A model generated the notes under the pieces. It saw nothing but the letters and a program-made list of their open reading frames with translations, was not told the DNA's origin and did not search any database. DNA of 64,000 bases, from contig OZ243096.1 of NCBI GenBank assembly GCA_965212165.1, forward strand, positions 186,001 to 250,000. Reading direction: 5' to 3'. Source of the DNA: RHLJ01 sp965212165. GTDB taxonomy: Bacteria; Bacteroidota; Rhodothermia; Balneolales; Balneolaceae. Position 1 is the first letter of the stretch. The number at the start of each line of letters is the position of its first letter. Position numbers and translations under genes: made by a program. Shown here piece after piece: positions 7,434 through 15,875 of the stretch.

Positions 7434-9176
7434 ATGAAAACTAGCCAACTAGTTTCTATAAGTGTTTTCCTTTTTATTCTTCTTGCTAGCCCAATAGGTT
7501 ACGCTCAATCAACAGAGGATAAGATTAAAAGTCCTGTTGAGTACTTCAATAAAAGAAACAAAGCTCTAAGTCTTGCCCAAAATCAGAATTGGCAGGAGTT
7601 GACTCCTATTGCAGAAAACCTCACCCAACACTACCGGAAGGATGGAGACATCTTTTATATCTTGGGTCTATCATATTATGAGACCAAGCAATATCAAAAG
7701 GCTATTACGGCATTTAAACAAACCTTGGATTTGGGAGGAACTATTCTTGTTGTGCCTACGGGTTCACGTCCTTCTAACGATATTATGATAAAAATTGCCA
7801 AGGCCTATGGATTCGATGGAGATAAGGAAAATGCCATGCTATGGTTGAAAAAGGGGTTTGCTTCGCGCTATGACGAGAAATTCTATTTAAAAAAAGACCC
7901 TGCCTTTAGCGCTTTCCACAAGGATGAAGATTTCCAGCAATTATTTGGTATGGGCAACCAAGCAGATATTACCAGAACAGAAGCTTGGGCAGATGACCTA
8001 AATTATTTGCAAAAGCGCATTGAAGAAGTGCATTACAACTTGGATGATGTAATGACAGAAGAGGATTTCAATACACTTTTTGACGAAGTAAATTCCTCCA
8101 TAAACGAATTATCGGATGAGCAAATCGTTGTGGAAATAATGAAAATCATGGGGGGGTTAGGCAGTGGTCATAACTTTATCATACCGACATCATCAAAAGT
8201 TGGAGCATTAAAAAAACTTCCGATTCAAATTTATCAATTCACTGATGGGATGTATATAGTTGATGCAGAAGAGGGCTTTGAAAAATGGATAGGCTTTAAG
8301 GTGGAAAAGATAGGTGACACTTCAATTGAATATGCCCTTGAAAAAACCAATTTAGTGAATGCTCGGGATAATGACATGCAAACACTATGGCAGGGCCCCT
8401 ATTTTTTAAGCATGCCAGACGTATTGAAAGGTTTAGGAATTATTGAAAACGAGAAACAAGTAACAATTACACTTAGTGATTCTAAAGGAAAATCTCAAAA
8501 GCTGACTATGAAACCAATAAGCTGGAATTTCACTGGCTTTCCGAAAACATCTCCGTTGAAAAAGGAGTCACAGCCTTTATATCTATCAAAAATGAACGAC
8601 ATATTCTGGTATGAGTCAATATTAGAGAATCGGGCAATTTATATTCAGCTTAATAGTGTCCAGAACAAAGATGACCAATCTCTGAATGATTTTACTTTAG
8701 AAATACAAAACCAAGTTGATCGAAACAAAACTCAATTTTTAATATTGGACTTGCGCCATAATTCTGGTGGAAATGGAGCTATACGAAATCATATGTTAAA
8801 ACTATTAGTCAAGTTTGAGGCTAATAAACCAGAAGGTAAGATTTTCGTTTTGATGGGCAGAGGAACCTATTCAGCTGCTCAAAATTTATTGACGGAAATC
8901 TCCACACAGACCAATGCCATCTTAGTGGGAGAACCCAGTTCTTCAAAACCAACTTTTGTAGGAGAAGCAGGATGGTTCCAACTACCTTATTCAGGTCTTA
9001 TTGGCATTGCCGCTTCACAGTATCATAAAAGTTCAGAAGCTGAAGATTTCCGAAAGTGGATTGCTCCTCATATCCCGGTTAGTTTATCTTCTACAGACTA
9101 TTTTTCGGGGAATGATAAGGCCCTAGATATAATAATGGGGGTTATAAATACTTCTGAAAATAGAAATAAGAACTAG
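7434..9176 (+). CDS. Secreted S41-like (C-terminal processing type) peptidase with N-terminal TPR
   Basis: This 580-residue protein opens with a signal peptide (MKTSQLVSISVFLFILLASPIGYAQ), then about 100 residues of TPR-like helices (DIFYILGLSYYETKQYQKAITAFKQ). The C-terminal third looks like a peptidase S41 domain: LDLRHNSGGNG is the conserved loop before the active-site region and GRGTYSAAQN carries the expected serine, Ser480; a lysine in EPSSSKPTF is a candidate general base. Probable role is periplasmic or surface peptide hydrolysis, or a peptide-binding relative if the dyad is incomplete. The ATG lies 37 bases after attC-like site A and the stop abuts site B, as in a one-gene cassette. 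Confidence 0.8.
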   Translation: MKTSQLVSISVFLFILLASPIGYAQSTEDKIKSPVEYFNKRNKALSLAQNQNWQELTPIAENLTQHYRKDGDIFYILGLSYYETKQYQKAITAFKQTLDLGGTILVVPTGSRPSNDIMIKIAKAYGFDGDKENAMLWLKKGFASRYDEKFYLKKDPAFSAFHKDEDFQQLFGMGNQADITRTEAWADDLNYLQKRIEEVHYNLDDVMTEEDFNTLFDEVNSSINELSDEQIVVEIMKIMGGLGSGHNFIIPTSSKVGALKKLPIQIYQFTDGMYIVDAEEGFEKWIGFKVEKIGDTSIEYALEKTNLVNARDNDMQTLWQGPYFLSMPDVLKGLGIIENEKQVTITLSDSKGKSQKLTMKPISWNFTGFPKTSPLKKESQPLYLSKMNDIFWYESILENRAIYIQLNSVQNKDDQSLNDFTLEIQNQVDRNKTQFLILDLRHNSGGNGAIRNHMLKLLVKFEANKPEGKIFVLMGRGTYSAAQNLLTEISTQTNAILVGEPSSSKPTFVGEAGWFQLPYSGLIGIAASQYHKSSEAEDFRKWIAPHIPVSLSSTDYFSGNDKALDIIMGVINTSENRNKN

Positions 9177-9236
9177 GCATAACAAGGTATATAAGCCATA
9201 CCCTTCGGGATACGGCTCATATACAAAACGTTGTGC
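9177..9236 (+). repeat. attC-like imperfect palindrome B
   Basis: GCATAAC (9177-9183) and GTTGTGC (9230-9236) form the outer feet, complementary at 6 of 7 bases. Inside, GTATATAAGCC (9187-9197) pairs with GGCTCATATAC (9214-9224) at 10 of 11, and the stem continues through ATACCC/GGGATA to a tight TTC loop with one extra base on the right arm. Unpaired spacers AAG and AAAAC lie between feet and stem. A 60-base site with an extrahelical base, unpaired central spacer and short terminal loop matches attC design. The stop codon of the S41-like gene ends one base before the left foot. Confidence 0.65.
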
Positions 9237-9260
9237 TTCATTATCAGAAACCGCTAACCA

Positions 9261-9986
9261 ATGATAAAATTCTTTAGAAAAATTCGTCAAAACTTGCTAA
9301 TGGAAAACAAAACTGGAAAGTATTTTAAATATGCTATTGGAGAAATTGTCCTTGTAGTAATTGGAATTTTGATTGCCTTACAAATCAATAATTGGAATGA
9401 AGCACGTAAATTAAGAGCATTGGAATTGGAACTGCTGCAAGAATATCAGGAAGAGCTTCAAAATAATTTTCAAGTTCTTGAAAGATTTCAAGAACGTACT
9501 ACAATACGATTAAACCATTGTAGACTTATCATAGATGCCATTACAAACGAATCTCCATATACAGATAGCTTATCCAATTATTATGTTGTTTTAACCTCGA
9601 GGGTATTTATAAATCTTAGTTATAACTCCTTTAATAATTTGGAATCACAAGGGAAAGAAATAATAACTGATAAGGAATTAAATAAAAGTATCCAGAGGCT
9701 GCATAGTTTTGACTATGAATTATTCGAAATGCTGGTTGCTAACACTCAAGCAAATGTAATAGAATACGGTCGTCCAATAATACGAAAGCAGCTAAAAGCA
9801 GTTAGAAGCGATACTGATAATTTTACCTACATACCTGTAAACTACGAGGTCCTGATGAATGATCTAGAAATGTGGAATATTCTAGCGATCCATGAGCAAA
9901 ACCTTATGAGTAGTTTACGCGTTCGTGATCAGCTATTGGAAAAGATGAAAATGGTTGATCAAATGCTTCAAGAAAAATTAAATTAA
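9261..9986 (+). CDS. DUF6090 family membrane-anchored protein
   Basis: The 241-residue protein begins MIKFFRKIRQNLLMENKTGKYF and has one membrane helix at about residues 25-43 (AIGEIVLVVIGILIALQIN) followed by NWNEARK, the hallmark of the DUF6090 family so common in Bacteroidota. The remainder is soluble and helix-rich with heptad-like stretches (LELELLQEYQEELQNNFQVLERF), suggesting a coiled coil outside the membrane. No catalytic motif is visible and the family has no known function. ATG at 9261 is 24 bases after attC-like site B. Members of this family often sit in accessory gene clusters. Confidence 0.85.
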   Translation: MIKFFRKIRQNLLMENKTGKYFKYAIGEIVLVVIGILIALQINNWNEARKLRALELELLQEYQEELQNNFQVLERFQERTTIRLNHCRLIIDAITNESPYTDSLSNYYVVLTSRVFINLSYNSFNNLESQGKEIITDKELNKSIQRLHSFDYELFEMLVANTQANVIEYGRPIIRKQLKAVRSDTDNFTYIPVNYEVLMNDLEMWNILAIHEQNLMSSLRVRDQLLEKMKMVDQMLQEKLN

Positions 9987-10007
9987 TGCAAAAACAAGAA
10001 AACGAGA

Positions 10008-10074
10008 GGCTAACAAAGCATATATCGCCCATGCCCAGCAAAAGCTGGTCACGGCAGGTATGCGGGACGATATC
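10008..10074 (+). repeat. Degenerate attC-like palindrome C
   Basis: GGCTAAC (10008-10014) is a plausible left foot. It is followed by a long imperfect stem: ATATCGCCC (10022-10030) pairs with GGGACGATAT (10064-10073) with one bulged T, and an apical hairpin CCAGC-AAAA-GCTGG lies at 10035-10048. The right arm is about a dozen bases longer than the left. No GTTRRRY foot follows; the sequence runs into a T-tract instead. It looks like an attC that has lost its right foot, or a simple hairpin terminator for the DUF6090 gene, since eight Ts follow at 10076-10083. Confidence 0.45.
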
Positions 10075-10163
10075 ATTTTTTTTGTAAGGATTCCATATTA
10101 AATCGGTCTAACTAGGTAAGTCATTATTTACTATGACATAAACCATAACTAAAAGTTAGAACC

Positions 10164-10544
10164 ATGCCTATCAAGTATAATGTAATAGATCGTACCAACC
10201 CGAGAGACCCAGAAGCGCCTAATAAATTTTACGCTTCTTCTGTGGTATCTGGTAAATCAGATATAGATGAAATCACCGAACGCATCGAAAAGATCAGTAC
10301 GGTAAGTGGTGCAGACATACGTGCTGTTTTGTATGCCTTAGTGGATGTAGTTCCTTCGCTATTAAGCGACGGTAAAAACGTAAATATTGGTGATATGGGA
10401 ACCTTCAGAGTCAGCATAAGCAGTAATCCCAGTGATGCTTTTGATGAGGTAACTTCAAGCAATATTCGAGGATCAAGAATCATATTTACTCCCGGAAAGA
10501 AGTTCAAGCAAATGCTGAATAATCTAACCTATGAAAAGGCTTAA
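10164..10544 (+). CDS. HU-related DNA-binding protein (TIGR01201 type)
   Basis: A 126-residue DNABII-fold protein. It opens MPIKYNVIDRTNPRDP, has the helical dimerisation region (ISTVSGADIRAVLYALVDVVPSLLSDG), the turn VNIGDMGTFRVSISS, and a C-terminal tail (FTPGKKFKQML) typical of the 'putative histone-like DNA-binding protein' group of Bacteroidota rather than canonical 90-residue HU. It should bind and bend DNA without strong sequence preference. Transcribed alone on the plus strand and closed by a strong terminator at 10572-10602. Confidence 0.92.
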   Translation: MPIKYNVIDRTNPRDPEAPNKFYASSVVSGKSDIDEITERIEKISTVSGADIRAVLYALVDVVPSLLSDGKNVNIGDMGTFRVSISSNPSDAFDEVTSSNIRGSRIIFTPGKKFKQMLNNLTYEKA

Positions 10545-10571
10545 AGATTAAGTTATGGGACTGGTTGACTG

Positions 10572-10602
10572 CCTGCCAATGAAAATTGGCAGGTCTTTTT
10601 TT
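10572..10602 (+). terminator. Rho-independent terminator after the HU-like gene
   Basis: CCTGCCAAT (10572-10580) and ATTGGCAGG (10585-10593) form a perfect 9-bp stem with a GAAA tetraloop, followed by TC and seven Ts. Confidence 0.93.
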
Positions 10603-10734
10603 GTTCAATAATCAGAGTAGGTCATAGTTTTCTAGTAAAATGATTCAAGTTTATTAACTAACTCATGTAAGTTTACAAGAAAAGTATTTCGAGTTTATTT
10701 GAAAACTCAATACAGTTTTGCTGAAAACTTTTTA

Positions 10735-11187
10735 TTAACTCCCTGATAACTCAAAATGGGGTAAATCATCGAAGTTTTGGTCTTGCAAAATAACCGCATC
10801 TTTATCCCAATTACCTCCCCATCGTACCTTATGCGTTATCTCTTCTTTCTCCTGTAAATCTTCGGCACAAGAAATAATAACACCTGCTATATAACACAGA
10901 GAAGCTTTGTCATAGACGAGTTTTCTTCTAGTTTCTAAATCTGGATGATACACATAAATATCTACCGCCATTGATGGATCAAAATTGTGTTTTCCCTTTT
11001 TCTTTATTCCATCTATCTGGGATTTGCCCTCATCAAATAACTGATTTTGTCGTGCTAGACTTCGGTGCCCTTCTGATATTCCGAAATCTATTCTACTACG
11101 TGTTATTGCTAAATGCAGAACCTTTTGAAGGTCTTCGTGACATGTGAGAAGTTTAGTTGTGCTAGAATTCCCAAATTTAAAAGGCAT
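10735..11187 (-). CDS. M15 family peptidoglycan peptidase (CwlK/VanY-like)
   Basis: This 150-residue protein has the M15C layout: SEGHRS near residue 38, the zinc-site region KHNFDPSMAVDIYVY (His and Asp ligands, a variant of SxHxxGxAxD) and the C-terminal VRWGGNWD...PHFEL with the last His ligand. The family cleaves L-alanyl-D-glutamate or D-Ala-D-Ala bonds in peptidoglycan peptides and includes many phage endolysins. There is no signal peptide, which fits an endolysin-like or holin-dependent enzyme, but no other phage genes lie nearby. Single gene, 79 bases downstream of cdsA. Confidence 0.85.
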   Translation of the reverse strand: MPFKFGNSSTTKLLTCHEDLQKVLHLAITRSRIDFGISEGHRSLARQNQLFDEGKSQIDGIKKKGKHNFDPSMAVDIYVYHPDLETRRKLVYDKASLCYIAGVIISCAEDLQEKEEITHKVRWGGNWDKDAVILQDQNFDDLPHFELSGS

Positions 11188-11266
11188 AAGTATCAGTGTT
11201 AATTAACGGATACTCAGTTAGATCAACTTTAAGGGTATTCCTTACAAGATTAATTACTCAATATTC

Positions 11267-12088
11267 CTATAAAGAAATGGTTCCCAAAGCTTCCAACACT
11301 TTTAGGTAAATAAGAGCAACTGGAGCAGCAAGGATAAGGGCATCAAAGCGGTCGAAAAAACCTCCATGTCCAGGTAGTAAGGAAGAGGAATCTTTAACTC
11401 CTGCTTTCCTTTTCATCTTACTTTCTAGTAAATCACCGATAGGACCAAAGGTTCCAACTAGGAGTGCCATAGGTATGATTTGCATCCATGTTAGGGGTGA
11501 GTCAAAGGGTACCATCCAAATCAATGCAAATGCAAAAACTATGCTACCTATGTATCCAGAGAAAAAGCCTTCCCATGTTTTCTTTGGACTTATTAATGGC
11601 GCAAGGGCATGTTTACCAAATGTTTTTCCGCCAAAGTAAGCGAAGATATCGCTTCCCCAAACCATCAATACCACCATCATAGTGAGTATAAAACCTTGTT
11701 CTTTGCTCCCAAACTCAGAAATTATCATCAGTGATAATAAACCGATCGGGGCATATAGTCCTGCAAAAAAAGTAGAGCTCAATTCGGAGCTACTGTGTTC
11801 AGAGGAATTAAATGTTTGTATTGCAGCAAAAACTAAAAAAATCCCAATTCCAATTTCGAATGCAAATGGAATCTCTTGTGATAGCATTACCCATAAACCA
11901 ATGGTATAAGGAAATAGTAAATCAACAGGTGTTTTTGAGTGATCTAAGATTTTGATCATCTCATGGATGATGAAATAACCGATTACAATGATCAGCCCTT
12001 TGAAGTACCATCCGCCAAGCCAGGTTATCCCGATGAAAAAAATAGCGGCTGGAACAGCAAAAGCTACTCGTTTAAGAAGTTCACTCAA
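11267..12088 (-). CDS. cdsA: Phosphatidate cytidylyltransferase CdsA
   Basis: CdsA makes CDP-diacylglycerol from phosphatidic acid and CTP, the entry point to phosphatidylglycerol and phosphatidylethanolamine. The 273-residue protein is strongly hydrophobic with about eight membrane helices and ends in the family signature: SPKKTWEG, GPIGDLLESKMKRKAGVKD and LPGHGGFFDRFDA with the metal-binding aspartates. The TTG start overlaps the stop of the DUF2007 gene as TTGA, which implies translational coupling. It is the last gene of the minus-strand envelope run that begins near 18016. Confidence 0.95.
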   Translation of the reverse strand: MSELLKRVAFAVPAAIFFIGITWLGGWYFKGLIIVIGYFIIHEMIKILDHSKTPVDLLFPYTIGLWVMLSQEIPFAFEIGIGIFLVFAAIQTFNSSEHSSSELSSTFFAGLYAPIGLLSLMIISEFGSKEQGFILTMMVVLMVWGSDIFAYFGGKTFGKHALAPLISPKKTWEGFFSGYIGSIVFAFALIWMVPFDSPLTWMQIIPMALLVGTFGPIGDLLESKMKRKAGVKDSSSLLPGHGGFFDRFDALILAAPVALIYLKVLEALGTISL

Positions 12089-12375
12089 GAGTCTTCTCCT
12101 TCTTCCTCAGAATCGAATTCCGGTTTTGAAGCTTCTAGTTCCTCCAATGCTGTTCTGGCTTTTTTCTCAAACTCTTTGGGTACATATAGATAAATAAGTG
12201 CCATTTCACCAATTATAAGACTATAGGCTGAGTCTCTTTTGGAAAGAATATTAGATGGAATTTTTAGATTTGAGAGATAATTTCTTGCGAGATCAACTTC
12301 ATAATCGGTGCTTCCTTCCAGTACACATACCCAATTTTCAATATCGTTGGGTTGAGGATGATTAAATAGGCTCAT
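12085..12375 (-). CDS. DUF2007 domain protein (putative signal-transducing protein)
   Basis: A 96-residue cytosolic protein with the DUF2007 fold: WVCVLEGSTDYEVDLARNYLSNLKIPSNILSKRDSA, then a strand with YLYVPKEFEKKARTALEEL. The family resembles the GlnB-type alpha/beta ferredoxin fold and no function has been shown. The C-terminus is strongly acidic (DSEEEGED). It overlaps the CPBP gene upstream by 14 bases and cdsA downstream by 4, so the three are clearly co-translated. Confidence 0.85.
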   Translation of the reverse strand: MSLFNHPQPNDIENWVCVLEGSTDYEVDLARNYLSNLKIPSNILSKRDSAYSLIIGEMALIYLYVPKEFEKKARTALEELEASKPEFDSEEEGEDS

Positions 12376-13354
12376 AGTCGGCTTTCGTTTTCATTTTATA
12401 CATCAATAAAAGCAAACTTGTGGTAACAATCACACTTAGAATAATCATAAACCAAGGGAGACCGATATCGGTTGGATCGGCTGCAGCTTCTAGAAATTCT
12501 GGGTTCATAGAACCATACACTACCTGACTTCCATTATTGATAAAGTGAAGTATCATAGCTGGAATCAAACTATTGGAGATATAAGTGACGTAGGCGAAAA
12601 TCATCCCTAAGAAACTTAATGGTAGAAGATTAGCTGGCTGTAAGTGATATGCTCCAAACATGAAACCTGAAACAATGATCGCCGCTTTTATTCCCCAGCT
12701 ATTTTCGAGAGCACGTTGTATGTATCCTCGAAACATGACTTCCTCAAAAATTGCAGGGACAAGAGCTATATAAATTAAGCCATAAATAACCGCATTATCT
12801 GATTTGATAAAGCCTGTTATAACTTCTAGCATTTGGTCCTGTAGATCTTGAAAGAAGCTCAGTGCAGGGAAAATTTCCATCAACCAATTAAAGAAACCGG
12901 TATTTATCCAACCTAAAAACCCAATCAAACCCCATGATGAAACAAGTAAAAGTATTGAAATACCTATGTTGGGCAATAGATTTGGAGCAGTCTTTAGCCT
13001 TAGAAATTCATTATGCTTCCCTTTAACTGCATGGAGCCTAGCCATGTAATAAGAAGCCAATCCAATAATCAAAAACTGACCTATTGAATTGGCTTGAAGT
13101 TGTACATTTATATTAGCCATTAGTGCTTCAACGATGGCATTTGCATCTGTAATATCAGCAACTGAAGGCAAGATGAGGATTAGAGAAACAACTCCTCCAA
13201 TCGTCTGAAATAAAATAAGACCAGCAAATAGCCAAATAAAGGCCATTGCCCAATGGCTAAAACCGTTACGTTCTACCCAGGGAAGAAGAGGAGTTTCCTC
13301 AAGAATTGGATTGTTTACTTTTGATGCTTGAGGTGAATGTAATTCCTCTTCCAT
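12362..13354 (-). CDS. CPBP family intramembrane metalloprotease (CAAX/Abi type)
   Basis: A 330-residue polytopic membrane protein with the CPBP motifs EEVMFRGYIQRAL (motif 1, the glutamate pair), FGAYHL (motif 2, His) and LIPAMILHFINN (motif 3, His and Asn). These residues form the active site of the Rce1-like intramembrane proteases. The N-terminal 30 residues are soluble. Natural substrates in bacteria are mostly unknown; some members confer bacteriocin self-immunity. Here it sits inside a lipid/envelope operon, which argues for a housekeeping role. Confidence 0.92.
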   Translation of the reverse strand: MEEELHSPQASKVNNPILEETPLLPWVERNGFSHWAMAFIWLFAGLILFQTIGGVVSLILILPSVADITDANAIVEALMANINVQLQANSIGQFLIIGLASYYMARLHAVKGKHNEFLRLKTAPNLLPNIGISILLLVSSWGLIGFLGWINTGFFNWLMEIFPALSFFQDLQDQMLEVITGFIKSDNAVIYGLIYIALVPAIFEEVMFRGYIQRALENSWGIKAAIIVSGFMFGAYHLQPANLLPLSFLGMIFAYVTYISNSLIPAMILHFINNGSQVVYGSMNPEFLEAAADPTDIGLPWFMIILSVIVTTSLLLLMYKMKTKADYEPI

Positions 13355-13372
13355 ATATATCTTTTGTTCGTA

Positions 13373-13933
13373 TTAGTCTGCTTCGCTTGCGAAGATTTTA
13401 GCTCCAATTAATCCGGAGATAGCATTTAAAGCGCCCATAACTACAATACCTATACCTGCTGTCCACATTAATGCGCTTGTTGAACCAGGCTTAGGTATCA
13501 TACCCATCGCAAAATCCATTTGGTCATCGGTCATACCTTGTGCTTCTAGGTTTGCAATTTGCCAATCATAAAAGGCTTGGTTTAGTTCCGGATCAATGAT
13601 ATAAGTCCAAATAAGACCAATTATTGTGCTAAATAATACTGCAACAATACCGGCAAATAAACCAATTAAAGCACCTTTACCAATTGGGAATGTAATGTCA
13701 TATTCTTTTGCATAATGTCGTGTTGCAATAACACCAGCTATTGCACCAACAAAACAACTAAGTATGCCAATGATCTGGGTTAAGTTAAAACTTGAACCTG
13801 TTGGCTCTCCACCAATAGTCATGTACTGACTACCCAGTGATAATACTGTTGTTATTATACCCACTATCAAACCACCAATAAGTACTGATGTCCAATAACT
13901 TGGGTTTTCATGTTCCATTGTTTCATGTTCCAT
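13373..13933 (-). CDS. DUF4199 domain membrane protein
   Basis: Four hydrophobic helices (about residues 16-38, 50-68, 83-110 and 155-180 of the ATG form) and an acidic external loop (DPELNQAFYDWQIANLEAQGMTDDQMDFAMGMI) match the DUF4199 family, which is nearly confined to Bacteroidota and relatives and has no known role. I chose ATG at 13933 (MEHETMEHEN). The frame is open for four more codons to a TTG at 13945. Either start overlaps the stop of the DUF2085 gene. Confidence 0.82.
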   Translation of the reverse strand: MEHETMEHENPSYWTSVLIGGLIVGIITTVLSLGSQYMTIGGEPTGSSFNLTQIIGILSCFVGAIAGVIATRHYAKEYDITFPIGKGALIGLFAGIVAVLFSTIIGLIWTYIIDPELNQAFYDWQIANLEAQGMTDDQMDFAMGMIPKPGSTSALMWTAGIGIVVMGALNAISGLIGAKIFASEAD

Positions 13934-14408
13934 AAGATTCCTCAATTTTTACGATTTTAGAAAAAAATTCGTTAGTTAATAAGAGTGCCAAGGATCCTCC
14001 AAACAAGGCTCCCAGCAAAAATCGCGAATGTAAAGTATTTGTCCAAATGTCTAACGCATTTAATAATACATCCACAAGATTCAGCACGATTACTACTACT
14101 ATTAGTTTCAAAATAACATGATTAATTACAGTAAAGAATCGACCAATTAAGGGCATTAGAAGCACAATGAGTGCAAAACTTCCGTAAATGCCTAAACATC
14201 GTGAGCATATAGCCATAGATTCTCCATTTAGGGTATATGAACGGATTGGATCTTGATGGCAAAGTAAATCAAATACCTTGTGTTGCCAGCTGTATCCAGC
14301 TAAAGCAGATTGATGAAATAATCCAGGACCTAAACCAATCATCAACAGTAAAAAACTTGTAATTAATAATGGAATGTACAGCCTTAATTGTTGTGCTTTA
14401 ACTTCCAT
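13923..14408 (-). CDS. DUF2085 family membrane protein
   Basis: A 161-residue protein with four membrane helices. Between the first and second helix lies the diagnostic DUF2085 segment: LLCHQDPIRSYTLNGESMAICSRCLGIYGSF, with conserved Cys-His and CSRCLGIY. The spaced cysteines and histidine suggest a metal or haem site facing the periplasm, but no function is established. It is packed 6 bases after the thioesterase gene and overlaps the DUF4199 gene, so all three are likely one transcript. Confidence 0.85.
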   Translation of the reverse strand: MEVKAQQLRLYIPLLITSFLLLMIGLGPGLFHQSALAGYSWQHKVFDLLCHQDPIRSYTLNGESMAICSRCLGIYGSFALIVLLMPLIGRFFTVINHVILKLIVVVIVLNLVDVLLNALDIWTNTLHSRFLLGALFGGSLALLLTNEFFSKIVKIEESYGT

Positions 14409-14414
14409 TTATTG

Positions 14415-14852
14415 CTACCCAGAAATTTCTTTTTCAAACTGATCTAGAAAGTATTTGGGAGCTCGTGTCGGCCTTCTTGTTTTATCATCCATAAAACAAA
14501 GAGAAACTTCGCCCAATACGCATAATTGCTCTCTCTCTTTTGCGATAACTTTATAATAAGTTTTTAATCGAACTCCAGGCATATCATAAACAAGTACTCT
14601 AATGATGATTTCTTCATCATAAAATACTGGTGATTTGTATTCCAACTCAGCATGTATAACAGGAAGCATTATTCCTTCATCTTCCATTTTGCTGTATGAT
14701 AACCCATAAGACCGAATCATTTCGGTACGAGCAACTTCGAAGTATTCTAAATATCTACCATAATAAACATAGCCCATTTTGTCAGTCTCGCCATATCTAC
14801 TTCTAAGCACATAATCGAATTCTACTAAGGGTGTATGTTCAGGGATATTCAC
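14415..14852 (-). CDS. Acyl-CoA thioesterase, YbgC/4HBT hot-dog fold
   Basis: The 145-residue protein has the 4-hydroxybenzoyl-CoA thioesterase signature YGETDKMGYVYYGRYLEYFEVARTEMIR; the catalytic Asp of YbgC-type enzymes is the one in ETDKMG. It would hydrolyse short or medium acyl-CoA in the cytosol. YbgC relatives in other bacteria belong to the Tol-Pal operon; here the neighbour is accA, so a fatty-acid link is more natural. Translation starts with GTG 6 bases after the accA stop. Confidence 0.9.
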   Translation of the reverse strand: MNIPEHTPLVEFDYVLRSRYGETDKMGYVYYGRYLEYFEVARTEMIRSYGLSYSKMEDEGIMLPVIHAELEYKSPVFYDEEIIIRVLVYDMPGVRLKTYYKVIAKEREQLCVLGEVSLCFMDDKTRRPTRAPKYFLDQFEKEISG

Positions 14853-14858
14853 GGATGG

Positions 14859-15812
14859 TTAAGCTTTTTGGAAAGCACCCATTGCAGAATATTTTGCTAT
14901 TCTTTCTTCGATTAGCTTTTCTGGCTTTAACTTGCCTAGACGTTTTAAACTGGTAAGTATTTGCTTTTTCACAGCTAAGGCAGACGCATCATGATCTCGA
15001 TGTGCACCACCTAAAGGCTCAGGAATAACACCATCTATAACCTTGAGTTCTTGTAAGTCTGTAGCGGTAAGTTTTAGTACTTCGGCTGCTTGTTCTTTAT
15101 AGTCCCAAGTTTTCCATAGTATAGAAGAACATGATTCTGGAGATATTACTGAATACCAAGTATTCTCCATCATATATACTTCATTACCCATACCAATTCC
15201 AATTGCTCCACCGCTTGCTCCTTCGCCAATCACAATAGTAACAAAAGGCACTTTCAGCATAGCCATCATCTTTAGATTTCTTGCTATTGCTTCAGCTTGG
15301 CCTCTTTCTTCAGCCTCAAGACCAGGAAATGCACCTGGGGTGTCTAATAATGTGATGATAGGTACATTAAACTTTTCAGCTAATTTCATTAATCGATGAG
15401 CTTTTCGATAGCCTTCGGGATTTGCCATCCCAAAATTACGATAGGTTCGATTTACAGTATCACGCCCTTTTTGATGCCCAATTATCATAACCGGATTCCC
15501 ATCAATACGTGCAAATCCACCAACAATTGCTTTATCATCGGCATGAAAACGATCGCCATGCAGTTCAACAAATTCATCGCATATTAACTCTATATAATCC
15601 AGTGTATATGGTCGATCTGGATGTCTAGCTAGTTGTACACGTTGCCATCGAGTTAAGTTTTTGAAGATACTTTCTCTTAACCCTATAACTTTCTTTTTTA
15701 AGCCTGATATTTCTTTACTTAAAACACCATCACTTACCGATGAAAGACCTTCCAATTCTTCAATCTTCTTTTCTAAATCTGCTATTGGTTGTTCAAAATC
15801 CAAATATTGCAT
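14859..15812 (-). CDS. accA: Acetyl-CoA carboxylase carboxyltransferase subunit alpha
   Basis: AccA with AccD transfers CO2 from carboxybiotin to acetyl-CoA to give malonyl-CoA, the committed step of fatty-acid synthesis. The length of 317 residues is standard. Signatures include MQYLDFEQPIADLEKKIEEL at the start, RPYTLDYIE, ELHGDR, the oxyanion region GHQKGRDT and IGEGASGGAIGIG, and SPESCSSILWK. The biotin ligase birA that activates its AccB partner lies at 61.7-62.5 kb; accB, accC and accD are not in the window. Confidence 0.97.
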   Translation of the reverse strand: MQYLDFEQPIADLEKKIEELEGLSSVSDGVLSKEISGLKKKVIGLRESIFKNLTRWQRVQLARHPDRPYTLDYIELICDEFVELHGDRFHADDKAIVGGFARIDGNPVMIIGHQKGRDTVNRTYRNFGMANPEGYRKAHRLMKLAEKFNVPIITLLDTPGAFPGLEAEERGQAEAIARNLKMMAMLKVPFVTIVIGEGASGGAIGIGMGNEVYMMENTWYSVISPESCSSILWKTWDYKEQAAEVLKLTATDLQELKVIDGVIPEPLGGAHRDHDASALAVKKQILTSLKRLGKLKPEKLIEERIAKYSAMGAFQKA

Positions 15813-15875
15813 AAAAACTTTTTTCTTTACTTTTGAGGAATATACGTAATCTAATTTTTGAAATGAGACTTAAAA

